64,000 bases of DNA, taken from the NCBI RefSeq assembly GCF_003001935.1, contig NZ_PVNG01000029.1, forward strand, positions 106,933 to 170,932. The letters run 5' to 3'. Positions 15,634 through 23,648 of this stretch are shown here, piece by piece. This DNA comes from Nonomuraea fuscirosea (GTDB lineage: Bacteria; Actinomycetota; Actinomycetes; Streptosporangiales; Streptosporangiaceae). The notes below the pieces were generated by a model. The model ran no database searches. It was given only the letters and a program-made list of their open reading frames with translations, and was not told the origin of the DNA. A program made the position numbers and the translations under genes. Numbering within the stretch: position 1 is the first letter of the stretch; each line of letters begins with the position of its first letter.

Positions 15634-16062
15634 ATGCCGTCCACGTCCTTCACCATCGGCCAGGCCGCGGAACGCACCGGCCTCAGCGTGCACACCCTGC
15701 GCTTCTACGAGAAGGAGGGCCTCTTCGCCACCCCCGTGCGCCGGGTCGGCGGGCAGCGCGTCTACAGCGAGAACGACCTGCGCTGGCTCCACCTGTGCAC
15801 CAGACTCCGCGCCTCCGGCATGCCGCTGCCCGCCATCCGCGAGTACGCGGCGCTGGTGCGCGAGGGAACACGGACGATGCGAGCCCGCCACGCCCTCCTG
15901 CGCCACCACCGCGAGCACATCACCGACCAGATAGAGGAACTGCACCGCTGCCTCGACCTGGTCTCCCTCAAACTGGCGATGTACGAGGAACACCTCGCCA
16001 CGGACGCCGACGACCCGCTGTGGCCCGGCACCTGCCCCACCGAGGAGCAGCCCCTCACCTGA
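15634..16062 (+). CDS. MerR-family transcriptional regulator
   Basis: A 142-aa compact MerR protein. The HTH is FTIGQAAERTGLSVHTLRFY and the wing is GGQRVYSENDLRWLHLCTRL. The coiled-coil dimerisation helix runs through MRARHALLRHHREHITDQIE and ends in a short tail with DDPLWPGTCP. It belongs to the short redox/aldehyde-type branch, but conserved metal-binding Cys residues are absent. A 22-bp palindrome precedes the leaderless start. Next to it lies only the 3' stub of an SDR gene, so its original target seems lost. It ends convergent to a methyltransferase, with 17 bp between. Confidence 0.93.
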   Translation: MPSTSFTIGQAAERTGLSVHTLRFYEKEGLFATPVRRVGGQRVYSENDLRWLHLCTRLRASGMPLPAIREYAALVREGTRTMRARHALLRHHREHITDQIEELHRCLDLVSLKLAMYEEHLATDADDPLWPGTCPTEEQPLT

Positions 16063-16079
16063 CCCCGCCCGCAGCCCCG

Positions 16080-16826
16080 TCAGGCGATCAGGAGGCGGAG
16101 GCCGAGTTCGGCCGTGTCGAGGTCGGTGAGGTCGGCGTTGCGGGCGGCCCAGCGGCCTGAGGCGAGGTCGGTGCGGAGGGCGTGCACCGCGCGCTGTTCG
16201 GCCTGCGGCCCGACCTTGGTCCAGACCGAGGTTCCGCGGCGGACCTGCTCGTCCAGGTACGCCTCCGGCCGGCGCCAGTAGGCCTCGAAGAAGCCGTCGG
16301 CGCAGTCCCACGGGATGGGCACCGGCTCCGTCCTGGCGCCGATCGCGTCGGCCAGTTCGGTGATCGAGGGCCGGCCGGACACCAGGTCCCCGACCTCGGG
16401 CAGGTAGTCGCGGGTGAGCCAGAACCGGTGCAGCCAGCCGGCCTCGGTGGTGTCGTGCGTGAACACCACCACCCGGCGGGCGACCCGGCGCAGTTCGCGC
16501 AGGCCCGCGATCGGGTCGGGCCAGTGGTGGATGGAGGCGACGGACATCGCGGCGTCGAAGGACCCGTCGTCGAACGGCAGCCGCTCGGCCGACCCGATCA
16601 GGCAGGGCGCCGCGCCGGGGCGGCGCTGCGAGCGCATGAGCGCCGACGGTTCGACCGCGAGGACGTAACGGTCGGAAGGCTCGTAGGAGCCGGTGCCGGC
16701 CCCGACGTTCAGCACGGTCCTGGCGTCGCCGAGCGCGGCCTCGATCTGCGCCGCGATGCGCGGTTCGGTACGCCGGGTGACGGTGTAGGAGGCTCCGATG
16801 GTGTCGTACAACTGCGCGCTGGACAT
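16080..16826 (-). CDS. Class I SAM-dependent methyltransferase
   Basis: A 248-aa Methyltransf_11-type enzyme. ATG 16826 is preferred (GGAAAGG 8 bp upstream and conserved start SSAQLYDTIGASYTVTRRTE); the longer frame adds a poorly conserved stretch. Motif I is VLNVGAGTGSYE (about residue 39), the acidic SAM contact is in VLAVEPS, motif II is ERLPFDDGSFDAAMS and motif III is LRELRRVARRVVVFTHD. The IHHWPD motif is typical of small-molecule methylases of the UbiE-like group. It stands between convergent MerR and the cytochrome oxidase gene with no pathway partners, so the substrate cannot be inferred. Confidence 0.9.
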   Translation of the reverse strand: MSSAQLYDTIGASYTVTRRTEPRIAAQIEAALGDARTVLNVGAGTGSYEPSDRYVLAVEPSALMRSQRRPGAAPCLIGSAERLPFDDGSFDAAMSVASIHHWPDPIAGLRELRRVARRVVVFTHDTTEAGWLHRFWLTRDYLPEVGDLVSGRPSITELADAIGARTEPVPIPWDCADGFFEAYWRRPEAYLDEQVRRGTSVWTKVGPQAEQRAVHALRTDLASGRWAARNADLTDLDTAELGLRLLIA

Positions 16827-16943
16827 GGACGCTGCCTTTCCGGCCGGCACCGACGCCGTCGTCGCGCCGCCCCGTGCCGTGCGAGAGGTCGTTCCGAGCG
16901 CCATTCCACCACATTGATCGGCACCGGGCGAGCGTCCTCGTGC

Positions 16944-18614
16944 TCAGTCCAGTTCGGCGGCGCCGGCCCTGCTGTGCGGATAGTGGATGTCGAAGGCGGG
17001 CCGTTCCGAACGGATGCGCGGCATGCTGGTGAAGTTGTGCCGGGGCGGCGGGCACGAGGTGGCCCATTCCAGGGAATTGCTGAAGCCCCAGGGGTCGTCG
17101 ATGGTGACCTTCTTCCCGTGACGCCACGTGTACCAGACGTTGTAGAGGAACGGCAGCGTCGAGGCGCCCAGGATGAACGCCCCGACGGACGAGATCTGGT
17201 TGAGCAGGGTGAAGCCGTCGGCGGGGCTGTAGTCGGCGTAGCGGCGCGGCATGCCGAGCGCGCCGATCCAGTGCTGGATCAGGAACGTGGTGTGGAACCC
17301 GATGAACAGCAGCCAGAAATGCCACTGGCCGATGGTGTCGTTCAGCATCTTGCCGGTCATCTTCGGCCACCAGAAATAGAATCCGGAGAACATCGCGAAC
17401 ACCACCGTGCCGAAGACCACGTAATGGAAATGCGCGACGACGAAGTACGAGTCGTGCAGGTGGAAGTCCAGCGGCGGCGAACCGAGAATGACGCCGGTCA
17501 GCCCGCCGAGCAGGAAGGTGACGAGAAACCCGATCGCGAACATCATCGGCGTCTGGAACGTCAGATGCCCGCGCCACATCGTGCCGATCCAGTTGAAGAA
17601 CTTCACCCCGGTCGGCACCGCGATGAGGAACGTCATGAACGAGAAGAAGGGCAGCAGCACCTGCCCGGTGGCGAACAGGTGGTGCGCCCACACCGTCATC
17701 GACAGCCCGGCGATGGCGATGGTGGCCCCGACCAGCCCGATGTAGCCGAAGACCGGTTTGCGGCTGAAGACCGGGATGACCTCGGTGACGATGCCGAAGA
17801 ACGGCAGCGCGATGATGTACACCTCAGGATGGCCGAAGAACCAGAACAGGTGCTGCCACAACATCGCCCCGCCGTTCTCGGGGTCGTAGATGTGCGTGCC
17901 GAGCTTGCGGTCGGCCTCCAGTGCCAGCAGCGCCGCCGCCAGCACCGGGAACGCCATCAGCACGAGCACGCTGGTCAGCAGCACGTTCCAGGTGAAGATC
18001 GACATCCGGAACATGGTCATGCCCGGCGCCCGCATGCAGATGATCGTGGTGACGAAGTTGACCGAGCCGAGGATCGTGCCCAGGCCCGACAGCGCCAGCC
18101 CCATGATCCACAGGTCCCCTCCGACGCCGGGCGAGAAGGTCGCGTGCGACAGCGGCGTGTAACCGGTCCAGCCGAAACTGGCCGCCCCGGCGGAGCTGAC
18201 GAACCCGGTGACCACCATCAGCCCGCCGAACAGGAACAACCAGTAGCTGACCGCGTTGAGCCGGGGAAAGGCCACGTCCGGCGAGCCGATCTGCAGCGGC
18301 ATCACCACGTTGGCGAACCCCGCGAACAACGGGGTGGCGAACAGCAGCATCATGATCGTGCCGTGCATGGTGAACAACTGGTTGTACTGCTCGTTGCTCA
18401 CCAGCGCCAGACCGGGATGGGCCAGCTCGCTGCGGATCACCAGGGCCATCAGGCCGGCCAGCGTGAAGAAACAGTAGGAGGTGATCAGGTACAGGTAGCC
18501 GATCACCTTGTGGTCGGTCGACGTCAGCCAGCTGACGATCAGCCGGCCCGCGCGCTCCGGCCGCGCTGGCGGGCTGGGCGGCGGCACGTCCGCACGCTGC
18601 TTCTGTACGGTCAT
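16944..18614 (-). CDS. ctaD: Cytochrome c oxidase subunit I
   Basis: A 556-aa heme-copper oxidase subunit I with about twelve membrane spans. The metal ligands are all present: heme a His84 (TMHGTIMM) and His397, CuB His262 with the cross-linked Tyr266 (HPEVY), the His311-His312 pair, and heme a3 His395 in HFHYVV. ATG 18614 is chosen; the GAGGGGA ribosome site is about 12 bp upstream. It is an orphan: no ctaC, ctaE, ctaF or qcr genes adjoin. Actinomycetes usually carry a main ctaCDEF locus plus extra ctaD copies, so this is probably a paralogue that assembles with subunits encoded elsewhere. It catalyses O2 reduction coupled to proton pumping. Confidence 0.96.
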   Translation of the reverse strand: MTVQKQRADVPPPSPPARPERAGRLIVSWLTSTDHKVIGYLYLITSYCFFTLAGLMALVIRSELAHPGLALVSNEQYNQLFTMHGTIMMLLFATPLFAGFANVVMPLQIGSPDVAFPRLNAVSYWLFLFGGLMVVTGFVSSAGAASFGWTGYTPLSHATFSPGVGGDLWIMGLALSGLGTILGSVNFVTTIICMRAPGMTMFRMSIFTWNVLLTSVLVLMAFPVLAAALLALEADRKLGTHIYDPENGGAMLWQHLFWFFGHPEVYIIALPFFGIVTEVIPVFSRKPVFGYIGLVGATIAIAGLSMTVWAHHLFATGQVLLPFFSFMTFLIAVPTGVKFFNWIGTMWRGHLTFQTPMMFAIGFLVTFLLGGLTGVILGSPPLDFHLHDSYFVVAHFHYVVFGTVVFAMFSGFYFWWPKMTGKMLNDTIGQWHFWLLFIGFHTTFLIQHWIGALGMPRRYADYSPADGFTLLNQISSVGAFILGASTLPFLYNVWYTWRHGKKVTIDDPWGFSNSLEWATSCPPPRHNFTSMPRIRSERPAFDIHYPHSRAGAAELD

Positions 18615-18774
18615 CCGAACGGGTCCCCTCTGGCACGACGACAACTGGCCTTCGGGGGAAGCGGGCGGACGGCGCCGGCGGTGCCGACCGGAAGTCTGAG
18701 ATCTCCTTACCCTCTTGCACCTGGGCATATGCCGCATGGCGCCCGGCCGCCGCGGGGACCGGCGTCGGGCATCG

Positions 18775-20583
18775 TCAGGACTTCTCGTACGGGATGATCT
18801 CGGCGAGCGAGGAGGCGCCGCCCATGCCGTAGTCCACGCGCAGCCGCACGTACCTGGCCGGGACGCCCTTCATGTCGACGTCGTTCGGCGCCGTCATGCG
18901 CGGCCACTCCACCCGCTCGACATCCCTGAAGGTCGTCCCGTCGTCACTCACCTGCACCACGCCCTTGAGCACGGTGCCGTTCATGTCGTAGCCCAGCTTG
19001 GGCTGGAACCGGACCGCGGACAGCTTCCTGACCCGCCCGAGGTCGACCGTGACGAAGTGCGGCTGCGGCGCGATCTCGGGATGGTCGGAGTGGTAGTCGG
19101 TCGTGACGTCGCCGTCGACCGCCCTGGACGGTTCGCCGGCACCGGGCTTGAAGGTGGTCGCCGTCGCGCTCAGCTCGGCCGGCGGGATCCGGGTTCCGGC
19201 CGGGGTGGCGGGCCAGACGCCGGGGGCGTGCTCGGGCTCCTCGCTGACCACCGGACGGTCGGGCCCCGTTCCGTTGCCGCGGATCACCACGTCGGTGACG
19301 ACCGAGCTGTGGTCGGAGTAGAACGGGTAGGTCTGGTCGAGGGCGCTGCCCTGGTGGGCGGGCAGGCGGCGGTCGTCGATGCGGGAGCCGAGGACGCGGA
19401 CGGCGCCGCGGGCGAAGATGTAGTCGATGCGGGCCGGCGCGGAGCGGTAACCGCTGAGCGAGCTCCACGTGCGGCCCGGATACCGTCCGGCGTCGGGGTT
19501 GGCGTGGCGGAAGGTGTCGACGAAGCCGGCGTCGGCGTACATCTTGGTCAGCGGCCACGGCAGCACCATCCCCGCGTGCCCGCGCGCGTTCCTGAACTGC
19601 TCGGTCCAGTCCAGGTACGGCCAGGCGTTGAGGTCGCCACCCATGAGCACGGGTGCGTCGTCGTCGCCGATGAAGGACGGCAGGGCCTTGTCGAGGATGG
19701 CTCTGCCCATGGCGACGCGACGGAAGCGGTCGTCGTCGAGGAGCTGGGCGTCGGTCTTCGTCCGCGGCCGGCCGTAGAGGTTCTGCACGGCCGCCTCGTG
19801 CACGTCCCAGTTGGCGGAGATCTCGTGCCAGGTCCACATGCTGAAGGCGTGGACATGCCGGCCGTCCGGCAGGCCCAGCCGGGCACCGCCGAGGTTGAAC
19901 GAGGAGATGTCCGCGTCGGCGTAGCGCGGATAGACCTTCTCGACCTTGAGCTTCGTGTAGAGCCACAGGTTGTCGCCGTTGGCGCTGTAGTCCTCCGGCC
20001 TGGTGAGCCGCACGCCGGTGAACCGGTCATCCGCCGGCCGCCCGGCGTTCAGGCCGTCGAGGATCTTCTGCCCCGAGCCGTAGCCCTCGATGACGAACAG
20101 GACGTCGGGATCGACGTCGTTGAGGTACTCGATCATCTGCCTGAGGTTCTCGCCCGTCTTCTCCTGGCCGTTGATCGTGCCGCCGACGAAGAGGTTCCAC
20201 GACATCAGCCGCAGCGGCGTGCCCGCACGCCTCTCGGGCAGCGAGGTCACCAGCGCCCTGACCGTCACGTCCTGCTCGGGCAGCACGAACGGGCGGCTGC
20301 GCGCGTGCCCGTCCCGGCTGTAGAGGGTGTCGCGGGCCCACACCTGCTCGCCGCTCCTGACGGTGATGGCGAACTCCTCCACGTGGCCCGGGCTCGGCCT
20401 GCCGGTGGCGAGCACCGTGCAGGTGCTGCCCGGCCCGTCGCCGTCGCAGTCCAGCTGGTACGCGGCGGGCCTGGGAACGGGCGGGCGATAGGCGATGGGG
20501 TCCGCGGCGGCGGAGACCGGGGCGAGCAGGCCGGTCAGGGCCAGAACCGCGGCGGCCAGGGGAGGGACGGCTGATCCGCGCAT
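18775..20583 (-). CDS. Secreted endonuclease/exonuclease/phosphatase-fold protein with F5/8-type C domain
   Basis: A 602-aa exported protein. The signal peptide ends near residue 28 (VSAAADP). Residues 30-120 are beta-rich. The EEP hydrolase domain (about 125-435) has RLMSWNLFVGG, LFVIEGYGSGQ, a metal/phosphate site GGDLNAWPYLDW, RIDYIFA and the catalytic His in SDHSSVVTDVV. Residues 470-600 resemble a discoidin (F5/8 C) domain (RAVDGDVTTDYHSDHPE, HFVTVDLGRVRKLSAVRFQP), usually a carbohydrate or lipid binder. It may be an extracellular nuclease, sphingomyelinase-like enzyme or inositol phosphatase; the fold does not settle this. It lies 160 bp downstream of ctaD on the same strand, with no shared function evident. 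Confidence 0.87.
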   Translation of the reverse strand: MRGSAVPPLAAAVLALTGLLAPVSAAADPIAYRPPVPRPAAYQLDCDGDGPGSTCTVLATGRPSPGHVEEFAITVRSGEQVWARDTLYSRDGHARSRPFVLPEQDVTVRALVTSLPERRAGTPLRLMSWNLFVGGTINGQEKTGENLRQMIEYLNDVDPDVLFVIEGYGSGQKILDGLNAGRPADDRFTGVRLTRPEDYSANGDNLWLYTKLKVEKVYPRYADADISSFNLGGARLGLPDGRHVHAFSMWTWHEISANWDVHEAAVQNLYGRPRTKTDAQLLDDDRFRRVAMGRAILDKALPSFIGDDDAPVLMGGDLNAWPYLDWTEQFRNARGHAGMVLPWPLTKMYADAGFVDTFRHANPDAGRYPGRTWSSLSGYRSAPARIDYIFARGAVRVLGSRIDDRRLPAHQGSALDQTYPFYSDHSSVVTDVVIRGNGTGPDRPVVSEEPEHAPGVWPATPAGTRIPPAELSATATTFKPGAGEPSRAVDGDVTTDYHSDHPEIAPQPHFVTVDLGRVRKLSAVRFQPKLGYDMNGTVLKGVVQVSDDGTTFRDVERVEWPRMTAPNDVDMKGVPARYVRLRVDYGMGGASSLAEIIPYEKS

Positions 20584-20611
20584 GGGCGTCTCTTTCTGCG
20601 AGGGGGGTGTG

Positions 20612-21778
20612 TCAGACGAGGCGTCGGGGCGCCGAGGGGCGGGAGATCGAACCGTCGGGCGAGAAGAAGTGCTCGTCCACGTGGGTCAGCGCCAGGCAGG
20701 CCGCGCCGAGTGCGGCGCATTCCTCGCCCAGCGTCGAGGGCCGGATGTCGGGGACGCGCAGGCAGTGGGGTTCGAGGGCGCGCCGGAGGGCGGGCAGCAG
20801 GACATCGGCCGAGCGGGAGAAACCGCCGCCGAGGACGACCAGTTCGGGGTCCAGAGTCAGGACCATGGCGGCCGTGCCGAGCGCGAGATGGTGGGCGTAG
20901 GCGTCGACGGCCGCCAGGGCGGCGGGATCGCCGGCGCGGGCGGCCGTGAAGACCACCCTGGCGGCGTCCTCGGGCGGGGCGTCCCGGGCGGCGGGAGAGT
21001 TCTCCAGGTCTGTGGCCATGGTGCGCCAGCCGGTCATCTCCATGAGGCCGACCTCGCCGGTGGCGCCGCCGAAGCCGTGGTGCAGGCGGCCGCCGAGGAT
21101 GAGCGCGGCCCCGGACCGGCGGCCGGCGTGCAGGTAGACCAGGTCGCTGACGCCCGCCGCGACGCCCAGCCGCTGCTCGGCGAGAGCGGCCAGCTTGCTG
21201 TCGTTCTCGACCGTGATCGGGCAGGACAGCCGCTGCCCGAGGTGGCCGGCCAGGTCGACCCCTGGCCAGTCGGGCAGGGATTCGACGCGGGTGACCGTGC
21301 CCTCCCGGTTGACGACGCCGATGCTGCCGACGGCGACGCCCCACAGGTCGGTCCCGCTCAGGCCCGAGGCGACGAGCGCGGCGTCGACGGCCCGCCACAC
21401 CGCCTCCAGGCGCTCGGGCCGGGCGGCGTGCGGGTCGACCGCGACCCGGCCGCTGGAGACGGTCCGGCCGGCCAGGTCGGTGATCACGGCGAGGACCTTG
21501 TGCACTCCTATGTCGATGCCGAGCACGTGACCGGCGTCGGCGCGGAAGCGGTAGCGCTTGGCGGGCCGGCCCATCCCGCCGGGAGCGGGCTCCACTTCGG
21601 CGATCCAGCCGCATTCGTGCAGGCCGGTGATGACGTCGATGACGGAGTTGCGTGACAGCCCGGTGCGCGCCGCGAGCTCGCTCACTGTGAGCGGGCCGGA
21701 AGCCTCACGCAGGGCGCGGATGCTGCCCAGCGAGTTCAGCTGACGCAGCCGCTGAAGGTCACCGCCGCTGACCTGCAC
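20612..21778 (-). CDS. ROK-family transcriptional regulator
   Basis: A 388-aa NagC/XylR-like repressor. GTG 21778 is chosen because AGGAG lies six bases upstream. A winged HTH at about residues 12-70 (LTVSELAARTGLSRNSVIDV) precedes a ROK sugar-binding domain with GIDIGVHKVLAVITDLAG and GVAVGSIGVVNREG. The canonical zinc motif (CxCGxxGCxE) after GFGGATGEVG is missing: the segment reads TGWRTMATDLEN. That may alter folding or signalling. It is divergent from the hexosaminidase and sugar-importer genes and probably represses them, with an amino sugar or its phosphate as inducer (inference from family and context). Confidence 0.92.
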   Translation of the reverse strand: MQVSGGDLQRLRQLNSLGSIRALREASGPLTVSELAARTGLSRNSVIDVITGLHECGWIAEVEPAPGGMGRPAKRYRFRADAGHVLGIDIGVHKVLAVITDLAGRTVSSGRVAVDPHAARPERLEAVWRAVDAALVASGLSGTDLWGVAVGSIGVVNREGTVTRVESLPDWPGVDLAGHLGQRLSCPITVENDSKLAALAEQRLGVAAGVSDLVYLHAGRRSGAALILGGRLHHGFGGATGEVGLMEMTGWRTMATDLENSPAARDAPPEDAARVVFTAARAGDPAALAAVDAYAHHLALGTAAMVLTLDPELVVLGGGFSRSADVLLPALRRALEPHCLRVPDIRPSTLGEECAALGAACLALTHVDEHFFSPDGSISRPSAPRRLV

Positions 21779-21813
21779 AGGTCGCTCCTTACTAATGTCG
21801 GTCTCCGCATTAT

Positions 21814-21907
21814 CTTCGATCCGAAGCGATTCCGCTAGCTGGATCATCCGGTACGAAGGGTCTTGACTGCAAGAGCTGATCCGTGACTATCTATGGACTC
21901 CACCATA
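21814..21907. promoter_or_regulatory. Divergent control region of the ROK/hexosaminidase genes
   Basis: Plus strand: -35 TTGACT at 21863-21868, with a plausible -10 in GACTATCTAT (about 21885-21892). TATGG-ACTCCA-CCATA (21892-21907) lies over the expected start point. Minus strand: dyad CTTCG-ATC-CGAAG at 21814-21826 beside a GATAAT-like -10 for the ROK gene. The inner TGGACTCCACCA also matches 9 of 12 positions of the DasR site core TGGTCTAGACCA, so GntR-type control is possible as well. Confidence 0.55.
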
Positions 21908-21921
21908 AGTCGGGGAGCGGA

Positions 21922-21996
21922 ATGACCATGACCACAACCGTCGCCGATGGGGCCGCCGAGCGGGCCCGCGAGATCCGGACGGTGCACACTCGGTGA
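21922..21996 (+). CDS. 24-codon leader ORF
   Basis: An ATG at 21922 with GGGGAG upstream opens a 24-codon frame (MTMTTTVADGAA, then ERAREIRTVHTR). It ends in TGA overlapping the GTG start of the hexosaminidase gene (GTGA at 21993-21996). The overlap implies translational coupling. It may be a leader peptide or the residue of a former gene start; I recognise no family. Confidence 0.4.
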   Translation: MTMTTTVADGAAERAREIRTVHTR

Positions 21997-23621
21997 CGAC
22001 GAATCCGGCACGTCCCTTGGCGGCGATCCCCGCCCCGTCCCGCCTCACCCCGGCCGAGGGCCGCTTCACCATGACCGCCGCGACCCCGCTGACCGCCGAT
22101 CCGCCGCTGGCCAGGGCCGCGGCCTGGCTGCGCGAGACTCTTCAGCCGGCCACCGGCCTGCCGTTGCCCGAAGGGCCGGGCGGGATCGAGTTCCGCCTGA
22201 CCGGTGGGCTGGGGCCGGAGGAGTACCGGTTCACGATCACGGCGGAGTCTGTGCTCGTCGAGGCCACGGCCGCGGCGGGCGCCTTCTACGGGGCGCAGAC
22301 GCTGCGGCAGTTCCTCGGCCCCGCCGCGTTCCGCAAAGGACGCACGGGGACCCGGACATGGACTCTCCCCGCCGCCACGATCGCCGACGCCCCCCGCCAC
22401 GGCTGGCGCGGCTGTCTCATCGACGTGGCCCGCCACTTCCTGCCCAAGAACGACCTCCTGCGCTACATCGACCTGCTGGCCGCGCACAAGCTCAACGTCC
22501 TGCACCTGCACCTGACCGACGACCAGGGCTGGCGGCTGGAGATCAGGAAGTACCCCAGGCTGACGGAGGTCGGCTCCTGGCGGCGCGAGTCGCCGCTGGG
22601 AGCCGCGCGGAACCGCCGTTCCGACGGGCGCCCGCACGGCGGCCACTACAGCCAGGACGACATCCGGGAGATCGTCTCCTACGCCGCCGACCGGTTCGTC
22701 ACGATCGTCCCGGAGATCGACCTGCCGGGCCACACCCAGGCCGCCATCGCCGCCTACCCGGAGCTCGGCAATCTCGAGACCCCGCTGGACGTGCGTACCG
22801 AATGGGGCGTCGGCGAGAACGTGCTCAACGTCGCCGACAGCACGATCGCCTTCTTCACCGACGTCCTGGAGGAGGTCCTGGAGCTCTTCCCCGGCCGGTA
22901 CGTGTGCGTCGGCGGCGACGAGGTCCCCAAGACCCAGTGGAACGAGAGCGTCCCCGCCAAGGAACGCATCCGCGAACTGGGCCTGCGCGACGCCGACGAG
23001 CTGCAGACCTGGCTGATGCGGCACTTCACCGACTTCCTGCTGACCAGGGGACGCAAGCCGCTCGGCTGGGACGAGCTCATGGAAGGTGGCCTGCCGCCGG
23101 GAGTCACCGTGGCCGCCTGGCGCGGCGACACCTGCGCGGCAATGGCCGCGCGAGCCGGCCACGACGTGGTCGTCCAGCCCTTCACCGAGACCTACCTGGA
23201 CTTCCGCCAGGCCGAGGGCGAGCAGGAGCCGGTGCCCATCGGCAGCGTGACGTCCCTCCGGGCGGTGCACGCCTTCGACCCGTTCCCCGCCGGCCTCACC
23301 GGCGCGGAGCGCGACCGGATCCTCGGCGCCCAGGCGGCGTTGTGGACCGAGCACATCGACTCGCCCCGCCTGCTCGACTACATGGCCTTCCCCCGCCTGG
23401 CCGCCTTCGCCGAGGCGGTCTGGAGCGGCGAGCGTGACTTCGAGGACTTCCTCGCCCGGCTCGCCGTGCACGAGAAGCGGCTCGACGCGCTGGGCGTGGA
23501 ATATCGCCCGGCCGCCGGCCCGCATCCCTGGCAGCGACGTCCCGACGCCCCCGGCCACCCCCGGACCAGGGCGGAGATCGACGGCAAGCTCGCCGCCTGG
23601 ACCGCGAACCTGCGCTCCTGA
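21993..23621 (+). CDS. Beta-N-acetylhexosaminidase, GH20
   Basis: A 542-aa family GH20 enzyme that removes terminal GlcNAc/GalNAc. The N-terminal GH20b domain covers residues 15-130; the catalytic barrel starts at HGWRGCLIDVARHF. HLHLTDDQGWR, the EIDLPGHTQA loop and the catalytic pair Asp309-Glu310 in CVGGDE are present, as are the Trp-lined subsite residues around GWDELMEGG and the closing AQAALWTEHI. No signal peptide is visible from the GTG start at 21993, so it probably acts in the cytoplasm on imported oligosaccharides. The start overlaps a 24-codon leader ORF. Genes for a sugar ABC importer follow within 27 bp, pointing to uptake and cleavage of chitooligosaccharides or similar amino-sugar oligomers. 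Confidence 0.96.
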   Translation: MTTNPARPLAAIPAPSRLTPAEGRFTMTAATPLTADPPLARAAAWLRETLQPATGLPLPEGPGGIEFRLTGGLGPEEYRFTITAESVLVEATAAAGAFYGAQTLRQFLGPAAFRKGRTGTRTWTLPAATIADAPRHGWRGCLIDVARHFLPKNDLLRYIDLLAAHKLNVLHLHLTDDQGWRLEIRKYPRLTEVGSWRRESPLGAARNRRSDGRPHGGHYSQDDIREIVSYAADRFVTIVPEIDLPGHTQAAIAAYPELGNLETPLDVRTEWGVGENVLNVADSTIAFFTDVLEEVLELFPGRYVCVGGDEVPKTQWNESVPAKERIRELGLRDADELQTWLMRHFTDFLLTRGRKPLGWDELMEGGLPPGVTVAAWRGDTCAAMAARAGHDVVVQPFTETYLDFRQAEGEQEPVPIGSVTSLRAVHAFDPFPAGLTGAERDRILGAQAALWTEHIDSPRLLDYMAFPRLAAFAEAVWSGERDFEDFLARLAVHEKRLDALGVEYRPAAGPHPWQRRPDAPGHPRTRAEIDGKLAAWTANLRS

Positions 23622-23648
23622 CCCACCCCCCCCAACCTGGAGAACCCC

